Below are positions 8,900 to 17,347 of a stretch of DNA of 64,000 nt, piece by piece. Both the position numbers and the translations under genes were made by a program. The DNA comes from Actinoplanes sichuanensis (GTDB taxonomy: Bacteria; Actinomycetota; Actinomycetes; Mycobacteriales; Micromonosporaceae). The notes under the pieces are model-generated. The model was not told where the DNA came from, searched no databases, and worked only from the letters and a program-made list of their open reading frames with translations. Location of the stretch: positions 5,270,001 through 5,334,000 of the forward strand of contig NZ_AP028461.1 of NCBI RefSeq assembly GCF_033097365.1. Direction: 5' to 3'. The stretch's first letter is position 1, and every line of letters starts with the position of its first letter.

Positions 8900-10015
8900 G
8901 TGGCCGCTGACGGCGAATCGGCAGCGAACAGGACCGGCGGTGACGTGGCGACACGGGTGACATTGCAGACGATCGCCGACCGGGTCGGCGTCAGCCGCAT
9001 GACCGTCTCCAACGCCTTCTCCAAGCCCGACCAGTTGTCGGCCGCGCTGCGCTCACGCATCCTGGCCGCCGCCGACGAACTCGGCTACGCCGGCCCCGAC
9101 CCGACGGCCCGCGCCCTGGCCAAAGGCACCACCGGCACCATCGGCATCGTGCTGACCTCGTCGCTGCAGTACGCGTTCACCGACCACATCGCCACCAGCT
9201 TCCTCGGCGCCATCGCCGGGCAGCTCGCACCCACCGGCCTGGCCATCACCCTGCTCACCTCGGCCGACAGCGGCGCCATCGTCCCGGCCCGCGACCTGGC
9301 CATGGACGGCGCGCTGATCTACTCCTGCGACCCGACGTCCTCGGTCGTCGACGTGCTGGCCCGACGCAGACTGCCGCTGGTCTACGTCGACCAGGACCCG
9401 GCGCCCGACATCTCCAGCGTCAACGTCGACGACCGCACCGGCGCCCGAGCCGCCGCCCAACACCTGATCGACCTCGGCCACCGCCGCATCGGCCTGCTGC
9501 TGTCCGGCCTGCACGGCCCACACGGCGTGGTCGACCCCGACGTGCGACCCCTCGACGGCCACGCCTCCCGGCAGCGTCTTCAGGGCTGGCAGGACGCCCT
9601 GCGCCCGGCCGGCATCACCCCGCAGGCGGTCCGCCAGAACGGCACCGGCCTCGAAGCGGCCCGCGACGGCGCCCGCCTGCTACTCGACCGCCCCGACCGC
9701 CCCACCGCGATCCTCTGCTTCTCCGACGTCGTCGCCCACGGCGCGCTCCAGGTCGCCGCCGAACTCGGCATCCAGGTCCCCCGCGACCTGTCGCTGGTCG
9801 GTTTCGACGACAACCCGATCGCCGTCCAGGTCCAGCCCGCCCTCACCACCGTCCACCAGGACGTCGAGGCGAAGGGCCGCGCGGCCGCCGACGCACTCAC
9901 CGCGGCCATCGCGGCGACCCGCACCTCCGGCACCCTCACCGCCCGCCACGTGCTGCTCCCCACCGGTCTGGTGGTCCGCGACAGCACCGCCGCCCCCTCC
10001 AGCGGCACGCCGTAG
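8900..10015 (+). CDS. LacI-family transcriptional regulator
   Basis: 371 aa. The LacI helix-turn-helix (TLQTIADRVGVSRMTVSNAF) and hinge segment (ADELGYAGPDPTARAL) are followed by a periplasmic-binding-protein-like sugar domain with the typical RSIGLVL-like start, HRRIGLL and VGFDDNPIA motifs. The alpha-proteobacterial-like glycan regulons do not apply here; in actinobacteria such proteins usually repress nearby CAZyme or sugar-uptake genes. Start GTG 8900 has GGAG five bases upstream; GTG 8945, closer to the HTH, is the alternative. No adjacent target is obvious; the operator at 1191 is one candidate. Confidence 0.9.
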   Translation: MAADGESAANRTGGDVATRVTLQTIADRVGVSRMTVSNAFSKPDQLSAALRSRILAAADELGYAGPDPTARALAKGTTGTIGIVLTSSLQYAFTDHIATSFLGAIAGQLAPTGLAITLLTSADSGAIVPARDLAMDGALIYSCDPTSSVVDVLARRRLPLVYVDQDPAPDISSVNVDDRTGARAAAQHLIDLGHRRIGLLLSGLHGPHGVVDPDVRPLDGHASRQRLQGWQDALRPAGITPQAVRQNGTGLEAARDGARLLLDRPDRPTAILCFSDVVAHGALQVAAELGIQVPRDLSLVGFDDNPIAVQVQPALTTVHQDVEAKGRAAADALTAAIAATRTSGTLTARHVLLPTGLVVRDSTAAPSSGTP

Positions 10016-10152
10016 GCCGCCGACCCGGACACCAGAGCCGGAGAGCCCGGGAACAAGCGGCGACCCCACCCAGGTGGCGACCGATTCGGTGAGGGTTGCC
10101 GGCCGGGCCCTCCCGGATGGGAGTGGAGCCATGACGACGACCTCGCCCCCTC

Positions 10153-10698
10153 CTAAGCCGCAAGGTTGTCGTCGTCGGCCGTGAGGCTGGACGCACGTTC
10201 GCTCGCGTAGGGAATCCACACAAACCAGGGAGCGAAAGGGACAAATGCTGCGCCACGCGTCGCCGTCAGGACGCTTTCGAACAGCACCAGACCCGGCAAG
10301 GTTCCGGCCTCAAGTAGGTCGGCACACTCGCGCTCCAGCTCCGCCAGGTCGACCGATGCGTATGGATCCCATCCGACTCGGGCAGCCCGATAACCGCTGA
10401 ATTCGCGGAGCAACCCATACAACTGACTGCCGAGGTCAGTCAACTCTGCGGCCGACAGCCGCACCGGCTCGTGCCCGCGATCCAATGGCAAACCCCGGCC
10501 GACGCCGATCGGCAGAATGCTCATCAACAGGTACGGCACGCCATCGACATCAGCGTCCCAGTCGAGCTGAGGTGGGTGTAGAACGACTTCTCGGTGCCCG
10601 ACAGCGAATGATCCCGAACCGAGAACATGATCGCGTGCCGACCATGCCGCTGCTTCGTCAACCCCGAAGTTCACCACCAGCCCGAACGCGATCCCCAT
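10153..10698 (-). CDS. Hypothetical protein (181 aa)
   Basis: I recognise no domain. The protein is globular, with no signal peptide or membrane helix, and is rich in Trp and Pro near the ends (PFAPWFVWIPYASE). The base composition is clearly lower in GC than its neighbours, which may mean recent acquisition. Start ATG 10698 is preceded by AAGGGTGG. It lies in a small minus-strand group of uncharacterised genes. Confidence 0.62.
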   Translation of the reverse strand: MGIAFGLVVNFGVDEAAAWSARDHVLGSGSFAVGHREVVLHPPQLDWDADVDGVPYLLMSILPIGVGRGLPLDRGHEPVRLSAAELTDLGSQLYGLLREFSGYRAARVGWDPYASVDLAELERECADLLEAGTLPGLVLFESVLTATRGAAFVPFAPWFVWIPYASERASSLTADDDNLAA

Positions 10699-10808
10699 GC
10701 CACCCTTGATACCGGGAAAGGTCCGCCCGCGCGAGGTCCCAGCCCGGCCACGACAACGCTCAAGTAGCCGCCTAACGCACGATCGCCGACCATGTCAGCG
10801 CCCTGCGG

Positions 10809-11126
10809 CTAATTCTCGGAAGCTTCGATGACGCCTTGGCGCTCATCACCGGTGTCGAAGAACGCGTCGAGATACGCGGCCGGTTCCAGACGGCTGTCGC
10901 GGAGCAGGGAGAACAGCTCGGCGCCGTGGCCGGGTTCGTCGGCCAGGGTGTAGACCTGCGCCAAGCCGAGATATTCACCGCCCACGTCGACGGCGTACTC
11001 GCCGGCTTCCGCCTCGGCCAAGATCACCGCCTCCTCGGGTGAGGATGCGCGCCAGAGCGTTATCCGTTCCTCGTACGTCGCGGGCGGTTGCGCGTCAAGC
11101 CGGAACAGGCACCGGACCGACGCCAT
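10809..11126 (-). CDS. DUF4288-family protein (105 aa)
   Basis: The motif YEERITLWRASSPEEAVILAEAEA is the hallmark of DUF4288, small cytoplasmic proteins of unknown function often found near toxin/immunity-like or orphan genes. There is no signal peptide. The conserved core ends with GLAQVYTLAD, followed by an acidic C-terminal part. It is on the same strand as the preceding hypothetical gene and the hemerythrin-like gene but far enough from both that operon membership is uncertain. Confidence 0.72.
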   Translation of the reverse strand: MASVRCLFRLDAQPPATYEERITLWRASSPEEAVILAEAEAGEYAVDVGGEYLGLAQVYTLADEPGHGAELFSLLRDSRLEPAAYLDAFFDTGDERQGVIEASEN

Positions 11127-11156
11127 CGCCCCGCGCGGTGGTGGCGGTGGCCGACG

Positions 11157-11846
11157 CTAGTCACGGCGTTCGAGGGCGGCGCGGAACCGGCGGTAGCTCG
11201 GCTCGCCGATGAACCGCCAGACCAGCCCGACCGGTCCCGGAAAATGTTTGCGCAGCCAGGACCGGCCGCCGTCGGGCTGTGCCGAGATGATCGCGCCGAC
11301 CATGTTCCAGCCCTGGCCCTTCGGGGTGGCCTTCCGGCCGTGTTCGCCGAACCACTCCATCTCCTTCTGGGTGACCACGTGCTCGATGGCGGGGACGATG
11401 TTGGCCTCCTCGTCCGGGAAGTGTGCGGCCAGCGCAGCCGAGACCCCGCGCAGGGCGACCCGGATCCGTTCGGCGTCGGCCGCCCGGGCACCGGCGCGCC
11501 AGGCCGGGATCGCCCGGTCCAGGCCCTGCAGATGCCCGAGCATCTCAGCGTGCTGCACCTTCATCCGTTCCACGTGTAGGAAGCAGGCGGGTGCCCGGGT
11601 GTCGATCATGTCCCAGAGGCGGGCGTCCTCGCCCTCGTGGTGGGCGTGCAGCGCGTTCGAGATCAGGTTCAGCTGGACGGCGACGATCTCGGCATGGGCG
11701 GTGTCGCCGTCCCGGACGCCGTCGACCAACCCGGCCGCCTCGTCGAATCCGTTCTGCAGGGTGCGGTGGATCTCGAACATCCCGCTCGCGTCGCAGGTCT
11801 TGGGACCCGGGAAGGACGGCCGGCCGGTGGAAGGAGTCGAACTCAT
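11157..11846 (-). CDS. Hemerythrin-like HHE domain protein
   Basis: 229 aa. The helical bundle carries likely di-iron ligands: His in MFEIHRTLQNGF, HAHHEGED, the H in VERMKVQHAEML, and HFPDEEANIVPAIEHV. This matches HHE cation-binding proteins, which bind O2, NO or act in redox and metal handling. A C-terminal tail (about 180-229, WFGEHGRKATPKGQGW onward) is conserved in actinobacterial versions and is often annotated as nitric-oxide or stress related. Start ATG 11846 has only a weak RBS. Confidence 0.8.
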   Translation of the reverse strand: MSSTPSTGRPSFPGPKTCDASGMFEIHRTLQNGFDEAAGLVDGVRDGDTAHAEIVAVQLNLISNALHAHHEGEDARLWDMIDTRAPACFLHVERMKVQHAEMLGHLQGLDRAIPAWRAGARAADAERIRVALRGVSAALAAHFPDEEANIVPAIEHVVTQKEMEWFGEHGRKATPKGQGWNMVGAIISAQPDGGRSWLRKHFPGPVGLVWRFIGEPSYRRFRAALERRD

Positions 11847-11905
11847 GCCCGCATGATCACCCGGTGCCGTTGCAATCGGACTGCAACAGGCATGCAGCGC
11901 GGTCC

Positions 11906-14665
11906 TCAGCCGGGGCCGATCAGTGCCCTGATCTGCTGTTCGCCGAGCCGAGCGGCGGCTTCGGCGGCCTCCGCCCGGTCGACGCCGCGCAACGCGGCCG
12001 TCAGGGCCGCAGCGAGGCCCGGGCCGGTGACGTCGAGGCCACGCCGGTCGGCGCACCTGTCGGCCCCGGCCAGCACGATCGCGCCGTCCCGGGGCCGTCC
12101 GTCCAGGGCCAGCGCGAGTGCCCCGGTCCGCAGCCCGACGAGGGTGTTGCTGACGTCGTCCTCCTCGGTGAAGCAGGCCAGCGCCGGCCGCAGCACCGTG
12201 AGCGCCCGCGCCGGGTCCGGGTCGCCGACCAGCAGGGTGCGGGCCAGGCGGAGCCGGCTGAGCGCAGCCGTCCAGTTCTGGTGGGACGCGATCGCTTCCT
12301 CGGCTGCCCGGGTCAGCACTCTCCGGCCCTGTTCGACCTGCCGGTCACCGGCGAGAGCCGCGCCGAGGGCGACCGACGCGGCCGGCAGGAACCAGTCAGC
12401 GCCGATCGCGCGGGCCTGGGCCACCGCCTCGCGGGCGCTGATGACGGCCCGGCCGAAGGCGCCTTCAGCGGAGTGGAACAGCGCCGCGTAGTAGGCGGCC
12501 TGGGCCCGAAGCAGACGGATCTCATCGTCACCGGAGGCGGAGACAGAAGCGGAGGCGGAAGCGAAAGCGGAAGCAGAGGCGGAAGCGAAAGCGGAAACGG
12601 AAACGGAGACAGAGGCGGCGGAGGCCGAAGGCGCGAGCAGCTCGCCGGCGGCCCGGTGCGCTTGCCAAGCCCCGGTCCAGTCCCCCACCAGAGTGTGCAG
12701 GGTGGCCGAACAGAGCCAGGCCCGCGCCCGGTCGCTGCGGGCGGCGGCCGGTGCCGTGTCGAGGGCCGCCCGGAGCAGCGGCAACGCGATGCCGGCGTGC
12801 CCGCCGCGATGCCAGAACCATTGCAACCGCCCGGCGGTCCGCAGTGCGGCGGCCGGTGCGGCGCCGAGGTCGTGCCGGATCGCGGCCAGCAGGTTCGGCA
12901 GCTCCCGGGTGAGGGTGCGCATCGCGTGGGCGGAGTGCTCGCCGCCCACGTCCGGCGCCTGCTTTTCGACCAGCTGACGAACCCAGGCGGCGTGGGCGGC
13001 CCGGCTCGCCGACGGCTGCGGATCCTGGTCACGGCAATACGCGCGGACCATCTCCAGCAACCGGTAGCGGGCTGGGCTGATCGTCGTGTCGGCGACCACC
13101 ACCGAGCGGCTGATCAGGGCCGACAGCCGCTCCAGGTCGTCGACGGCGGCCAGCGGAAAGCCGCCCTCGAACGGCCACAACCGCAACAGCAGGGCCCGGT
13201 CGGCGGGCGGCAGCGGGTCGACGCTCCAGGCGACTGCGGCTTCGAGGGTCTGGTGTGGGGTGAGCGCGCCGCGTGGGACCGGTCCCAGCGCCGGGAACCT
13301 GTCGTGCAGCGAATCCAGCAGCTCACCGGGGCCGATCGCCCGCGCCCGGGCGGCGGCCAGTTCGAGAGCGAGCGGGATGCCGCCGAGCGCGGTGGCGAGC
13401 CGGTCGAGCTGGGCGGTCTCGGTGTCGTCCGGCCGCCAGCCGGGGCGGACCGCGGTGATCCGGTCGGTGAGCAGCGCGACCGCGTCCGGTCCGGGCAGCG
13501 GGCCGATCGGCAGGAGGCGCTCGCCGTCGACCCCGAGCGGTTCCCGGCTGGTAGCCAGCACTCGCAGGCCGGGACAGCGGGCCAGCAGCGTGAGCACCAG
13601 ATCGGCGACGGCGGCGGTGACGTGTTCGCAGTTGTCGAGCAGCAGCAGACCGGCGCTCTGCCCGAGGGCGGTGACGATGGCGTCGGCGGTCGTTCCGCGT
13701 ACCCCCATCGCCGTCGCCGTCGCGGCCGGAACCCGGCCCGGCTCGGTGAGGTCGGCGAGCCGGACGAACCAGGGATCTTCGTCCGCGGCGAATTCGATCG
13801 CCAGCCGGGTCTTCCCGGCTCCCGCCGGTCCGACCAGGCTGACCAGGCGGTGGCCGGCCATCGCGGTCAGCGCGGCGAGTTCGGTGGTCCGGCCGAGAAA
13901 CAGCGACAGCGGGCGTACGGGCGGAGACGGCCGTGCAACGAGCAGCAGCCGCGGGTCCTGGGCCAGCACCTGGCGTTCCAACGTCTGTAGAGCCGGACCG
14001 GGGTCGATGCCCAGCTCGTCGGTGAGCCGGGCGCGGACCCGGCGCAGCGCCGCCGGCGCCTCGGCCTGCCGGGCACCACGGTAGAGGGCGAGGATCAGCA
14101 GTTCCCAGCGGCGCTCCCGATAGGGGCCGGCCTCCACGGCGGCCTCCAGCTCGGCGATCACCCCGGTCGTGTCGCCGATGGCCAGGCGCGCGGCCAGGTA
14201 CTCCTCGGTGGCGACGGCGTGGAGTTCGGTGAGCGCCGTCCGGGCGTACGCCTGCGGTAGGTCTTGAAAAGCCTCGCCGCGCCAGCGGCCGAGCCCCGTC
14301 TCGAAGACCCGCAGCGCCTCGCCGGGCCGTCCGTCGCCGAGAAGCTCTCGCCCGCGCCGCACCTCGTCGGTGAACCGGCCTGCGTCGGTGCCGTCGACGG
14401 TCAACCGGTAACCGTCGCCGACCCGGGTCAGCGCGTCGGCGCCGAGCCCGCGCCGCAGCCGGGAGACGTACGCCTGTAGGGAGACACCCGGGCTGGCCGG
14501 CGGCCGGTCACCCCAGACCGCGTCGGCCAGCGCATCCTCCGACACCGGGCGCCCGTCGGCCGCGAGCAGCGCGGCGATCAGCCTACGGGGCAGCGGGCCA
14601 CCGAGCTCGGCGTCGGTGCCGTCCCGCTCGATCCCGGTCGGCCCGAGCACCCTGCCGATCAGCAC
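11906..14665 (-). CDS. AfsR/SARP-like regulator: wHTH-BTAD-NB-ARC-TPR
   Basis: 919 aa. Domains in order: winged helix (about 1-95, with LIAALLAADGRPVSEDALAD), BTAD (about 100-245, ending ELGIDPGPALQTLERQVL), STAND-type ATPase with Walker A GPAGAGKTRL (about 280) and Walker B LLLLDNCEH, then a TPR-like region. This is the AfsR/EmbR-like plan of large transcriptional activators, commonly of secondary metabolism, but no biosynthetic genes lie nearby. The TPR region holds a Ser/Ala/Val low-complexity insert encoded by a hexamer repeat (12531-12632). Start GTG 14665 with TATGCT six bases upstream suggests a leaderless mRNA. Confidence 0.88.
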   Translation of the reverse strand: MLIGRVLGPTGIERDGTDAELGGPLPRRLIAALLAADGRPVSEDALADAVWGDRPPASPGVSLQAYVSRLRRGLGADALTRVGDGYRLTVDGTDAGRFTDEVRRGRELLGDGRPGEALRVFETGLGRWRGEAFQDLPQAYARTALTELHAVATEEYLAARLAIGDTTGVIAELEAAVEAGPYRERRWELLILALYRGARQAEAPAALRRVRARLTDELGIDPGPALQTLERQVLAQDPRLLLVARPSPPVRPLSLFLGRTTELAALTAMAGHRLVSLVGPAGAGKTRLAIEFAADEDPWFVRLADLTEPGRVPAATATAMGVRGTTADAIVTALGQSAGLLLLDNCEHVTAAVADLVLTLLARCPGLRVLATSREPLGVDGERLLPIGPLPGPDAVALLTDRITAVRPGWRPDDTETAQLDRLATALGGIPLALELAAARARAIGPGELLDSLHDRFPALGPVPRGALTPHQTLEAAVAWSVDPLPPADRALLLRLWPFEGGFPLAAVDDLERLSALISRSVVVADTTISPARYRLLEMVRAYCRDQDPQPSASRAAHAAWVRQLVEKQAPDVGGEHSAHAMRTLTRELPNLLAAIRHDLGAAPAAALRTAGRLQWFWHRGGHAGIALPLLRAALDTAPAAARSDRARAWLCSATLHTLVGDWTGAWQAHRAAGELLAPSASAASVSVSVSAFASASASAFASASASVSASGDDEIRLLRAQAAYYAALFHSAEGAFGRAVISAREAVAQARAIGADWFLPAASVALGAALAGDRQVEQGRRVLTRAAEEAIASHQNWTAALSRLRLARTLLVGDPDPARALTVLRPALACFTEEDDVSNTLVGLRTGALALALDGRPRDGAIVLAGADRCADRRGLDVTGPGLAAALTAALRGVDRAEAAEAAARLGEQQIRALIGPG
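12531..12632. repeat. Degenerate hexanucleotide repeat inside the AfsR-like gene
   Basis: About 100 bp consist of variants of GGAAGC/GGAGGC/GGAAAC hexamers. On the coding (minus) strand they translate as alternating Ser-Ala, Ser-Val and Phe-Ala pairs. Because the unit is six bases, expansion or contraction keeps the reading frame and changes only the length of the low-complexity insert in the TPR region. Confidence 0.85.
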
Positions 14666-14762
14666 AGCAGGAGCATACGTGCGCTGGATCCCGGTGGAGC
14701 TGTCCCATGGTTGCCGCTTCGGGCGGGACTTCAGGGTGAGCTGTGAATGTAACGTGGGCCGG

Positions 14763-14944
14763 GTGAGCGAGACGCCGCCCGAGGTGCCCGGCCCACCGCC
14801 GATGACCGTTCCACCGCTGCGCTACGAGCCGCCATCGGCATCCGGACCGACGGTCGCGGCCGCCGAACCGGTCGCTCCGGAGAAACCGTCACCGTCTCCT
14901 GGCTCGACTACGGCAACACGCCGACCCGTGTCGTCATCCGCTGA
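14763..14944 (+). pseudogene. Possible small gene broken by a frameshift
   Basis: From GTG 14763 the first ~25 codons (VSETPPEVPGPPPMTVPPLR) have strongly G/C third positions. After about 14840 that signal fades in this frame and appears in the -1 frame, which reads GETVTVSWLDYGNTPTRVVI and stops at 14942-14944. That frame has no start codon of its own. The simplest reading is one ~60-aa gene split by a frameshift, natural or from a sequencing error. The other reading is a non-conserved N-terminal extension of the acetyltransferase. Confidence 0.35.
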
Positions 14945-14957
14945 GACCGGCCGGGCC

Positions 14958-15407
14958 ATGGACTGGGTGCTGGCCGAAGCACGACCGGCCGACTACGACG
15001 AGATCGTCGCGGTCGTCGACGCGTGGTGGGGGCGGCCGGTCGCCGGGTCGCTGCCCCGCCTGTTCCTCGACCACTTCCACAAGACGAGCCTGATCGCGCG
15101 GGACTCCGGCGGCGGCCTCGCCGGGTTCCTCGTCGGCGTGCTGTCGCCCTCGCGAGCCGGTCGGGCGTACATCCATTTCGTCGGTGTCTCGCCCGGTGCT
15201 CGCGGCACCGGTCTCGGCCGGTGTCTCTACCGAGAATTCTTCGCGCTTGCACGGGACGCCGGATGTGTCGGGGTCGGAGCGATCACCGCGCCCGTCAACA
15301 CCGCGTCGATCGCGTTCCACCGGAGCATGGGTTTCACGGTCACCGGACCGGTCGAGGACTACGACGGGCCGGGCCGGCACATGATGGTCTTCGACCGGGC
15401 TCTCTGA
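14958..15407 (+). CDS. GNAT-family N-acetyltransferase
   Basis: 149 aa. The acetyl-CoA-binding motif A is clear (HFVGVSPGARGTGLGRCLYR), followed by NTASIAFHRSMGFTVTG, the usual end of the GNAT fold. The substrate (amine, amino acid or antibiotic) cannot be told. Start ATG 14958 lies right before the first beta strand (MDWVLAEARPADYDEIV). A longer frame from GTG 14763 is open, but third-position GC there suggests a different frame is coding. Confidence 0.85.
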   Translation: MDWVLAEARPADYDEIVAVVDAWWGRPVAGSLPRLFLDHFHKTSLIARDSGGGLAGFLVGVLSPSRAGRAYIHFVGVSPGARGTGLGRCLYREFFALARDAGCVGVGAITAPVNTASIAFHRSMGFTVTGPVEDYDGPGRHMMVFDRAL

Positions 15408-15460
15408 GACCGCCGGCCGACCACCGATGAGTTCCGCGGACGGGTGCGGTCCAATAGCGT

Positions 15461-15670
15461 ATGACCGAACCTGTGAAGGGCCCCGCCAGCTACTTTCCGT
15501 CGATCGAGAAGAAGTACGACCAACCGATCGAGCACTGGAAGGAGCTCATTCGCGCCTCCCCGTTGAGCCGACACGGTGAGCTGGTCACCTGGCTCAAGAC
15601 CGAGCACGGCCTCGGCCACGGGCACGCGAACGCGCTGGTCGCGCACACCCTGGCCGAGGTTGAGGGCTGA
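15461..15670 (+). CDS. DUF4287-family small protein (69 aa)
   Basis: The core YFPSIEKKYDQPIEHWKELI, LSRHGELVTWLKTEHGLGHG and HANALVAHTLAE matches DUF4287, a helical domain of unknown function common in actinobacteria and sometimes fused to DUF5655 or YdhG-like domains. No signal peptide. It ends before an imperfect hairpin and is convergent with the pectin genes. Confidence 0.85.
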   Translation: MTEPVKGPASYFPSIEKKYDQPIEHWKELIRASPLSRHGELVTWLKTEHGLGHGHANALVAHTLAEVEG

Positions 15671-15695
15671 CCGCCGAGCCGGGCACAGACAGTGC

Positions 15696-15718
15696 GGCGT
15701 CGGGACGGACCCGGCGCC
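15696..15718. terminator. Hairpin between convergent genes
   Basis: GGCGTCGGG-ACGGA-CCCGGCGCC forms a 9-bp stem with one G-U pair and a 5-nt loop, between the DUF4287 stop (15670) and the stop of the PL11-like gene (15731). There is no T-run, as is common for actinobacterial terminators. Confidence 0.5.
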
Positions 15719-15730
15719 GCGTGGTCACGT

Positions 15731-17347
15731 CTACCTGGTGCCGAGTACTCCCGCCGAGCCGAGCCGGGCCCGCCCGGCACAGCCGGTGACGGTGAGCCGA
15801 ACATGACGGCCGAGTCCGGTGAACTCGGTGCGCCCGCCGGTGACGTCGCGGGCCACCGTGGTCCAGTGGCGCCCGTCGGCCGACGTCTCCACCCGGTACC
15901 GGACCTGACGTGCCCCGGTGAAGACGGTCTCCACCCCGGTGATCTCACGCGGGCGGCCCAGGTCGACCCGCCACGAGGACGGGCCGGCCGGTGCCCAGCG
16001 ACGGCCCTGGGCGTGGTCGGTCGGGATCTCCTCGGCGGTGTAGCGGCTGTAGTTGTAGAGCCGTTTCGCCTGTGGCAGCGGCCGTCCGGTGACCTTGGCC
16101 GACAGGTCGCAGGGCCCGCCGGCGTACAGATGAGCGTGATCGCCCATCACGTAGTCGACGACCTCGGTCCGGTCGTCGCCGCAGATGTCGCCGCGCATCA
16201 TCCGGCCGTCGACCGGGAACGTCGCGATCCGCTGCCCGTCGGCGTTCCAGATACCGGCCACCTCGCCGCAGCCGCGGTTCCAGGAGAGCAGCAGGTCGGA
16301 GTATGTGCCGTCCCAGTTGTGCAGGGGTTCGAGGACGGTGCCCCAGCAGCCGAGGGTGTTGCGGTTCTCCTTCCACAGGGTCTCCCCGGTGGCCGAGACC
16401 AGGTAGAGCGCGTCCTTACCGGTGGTGGCCGTCCGGTCCACCCGGTCCAGACCGGCCACCTCCAGCCCGGGTGACGCGGGCCGGAAGTCACCGAGTCCGA
16501 CCTGCTGCGCCTCCACGGCGTCGGTGTTCTGCCAGAGCAGACCGCCGTCCGACCGGTACGCGTTGGTGCTGTCCCCGCCTTTGCCGGCGCCACCGAACAC
16601 GATGTCCTCGGCACCGTCACCGTCGATGTCACCGACCCCGATCGAGTCGGGATGGTCGGCCATGTCGGCGGTCCACAGCAGTTCGCCGTCCGGGGTGAGG
16701 ATGTCGTATCCGGCGATCAACTCCTGCCGTCCGTCGTCGTCGAAGTCGTGCGGATAGGGCCGGTGTCCGGTGACGCCCCGGTGGGTCCAGAGCAGGTTCC
16801 CGTACTCATCGGTGGCCCAGACCTGCTCGTACCGGTCCTTGAAGACCAGGTCGGCAGGATGATCGAGCCCGCGGAAGTTCGCGATCACGATGGTGTCCCA
16901 GGCGTTGGGCCCGGGCACCGGGAACTCCCGCACGAGCGTGCCGGTCCGCCCGTCGAAGACCCGGAACAGGCCCTGCATCACGGCGAGCACCTCGTTGTCG
17001 CCGTCACCGTCGAGGTCGTAGATCTCGGCCGGGATGTCGGTCCCGTTGTTGGTGACCCGCGGGTCGGGCGTGCCGACCTGCCACATCGGTTCCCCGGTCC
17101 CGAAGTCGTAGGCGGTGAGTGCCTGCACCTGACGCCCGATGTAGGTGTCGCTGGCCAGGTAGGTGGGTTGCATGGTGACCAGGTCGAGGCGCCCGTCCCC
17201 GCTGACGTCGCCGAGCAGCAGCCGCGCGCCGGTGCCACCGGCGCTGGTGTCGATACTGGTGATCAGCTGCGGTTCGGCCGTGGCCGCCCGGGCCGGCGCC
17301 CCCGGGACGAGGGCGACGGCGGTGAGCAGGGCGACGACGGTTCTCAC
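15731..17347 (-). CDS. Secreted PL11-like beta-propeller (rhamnogalacturonan lyase-type) with C-terminal discoidin-like domain
   Basis: 538 aa with a signal peptide (about 1-26). The body is built of FG-GAP/VCBS-type repeats with Ca2+-binding loops (LGDVSGDGRLDLV, YDLDGDGDNEVLA, FDDDGRQELIAG, GDIDGDGAEDIVF) and the QVGLGDFRPASPGLEVAG motif seen in PL11 rhamnogalacturonan endolyases. The last ~110 residues (WRVDLGRPREITGVETVF) resemble an F5/8-type C carbohydrate-binding domain. The N-terminal domain of classic PL11 lyases is missing, so activity is uncertain; it could be a binding protein. Its GTG start overlaps the stop of the acetylesterase (GTGA), so they are coupled. Confidence 0.72.
   Translation of the reverse strand: MRTVVALLTAVALVPGAPARAATAEPQLITSIDTSAGGTGARLLLGDVSGDGRLDLVTMQPTYLASDTYIGRQVQALTAYDFGTGEPMWQVGTPDPRVTNNGTDIPAEIYDLDGDGDNEVLAVMQGLFRVFDGRTGTLVREFPVPGPNAWDTIVIANFRGLDHPADLVFKDRYEQVWATDEYGNLLWTHRGVTGHRPYPHDFDDDGRQELIAGYDILTPDGELLWTADMADHPDSIGVGDIDGDGAEDIVFGGAGKGGDSTNAYRSDGGLLWQNTDAVEAQQVGLGDFRPASPGLEVAGLDRVDRTATTGKDALYLVSATGETLWKENRNTLGCWGTVLEPLHNWDGTYSDLLLSWNRGCGEVAGIWNADGQRIATFPVDGRMMRGDICGDDRTEVVDYVMGDHAHLYAGGPCDLSAKVTGRPLPQAKRLYNYSRYTAEEIPTDHAQGRRWAPAGPSSWRVDLGRPREITGVETVFTGARQVRYRVETSADGRHWTTVARDVTGGRTEFTGLGRHVRLTVTGCAGRARLGSAGVLGTR

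Noticed and set aside
11906..14665. AfsR-like regulator as sign of an antibiotic cluster
   Set aside because: No PKS, NRPS, terpene or tailoring gene set lies around it; such regulators also occur alone.
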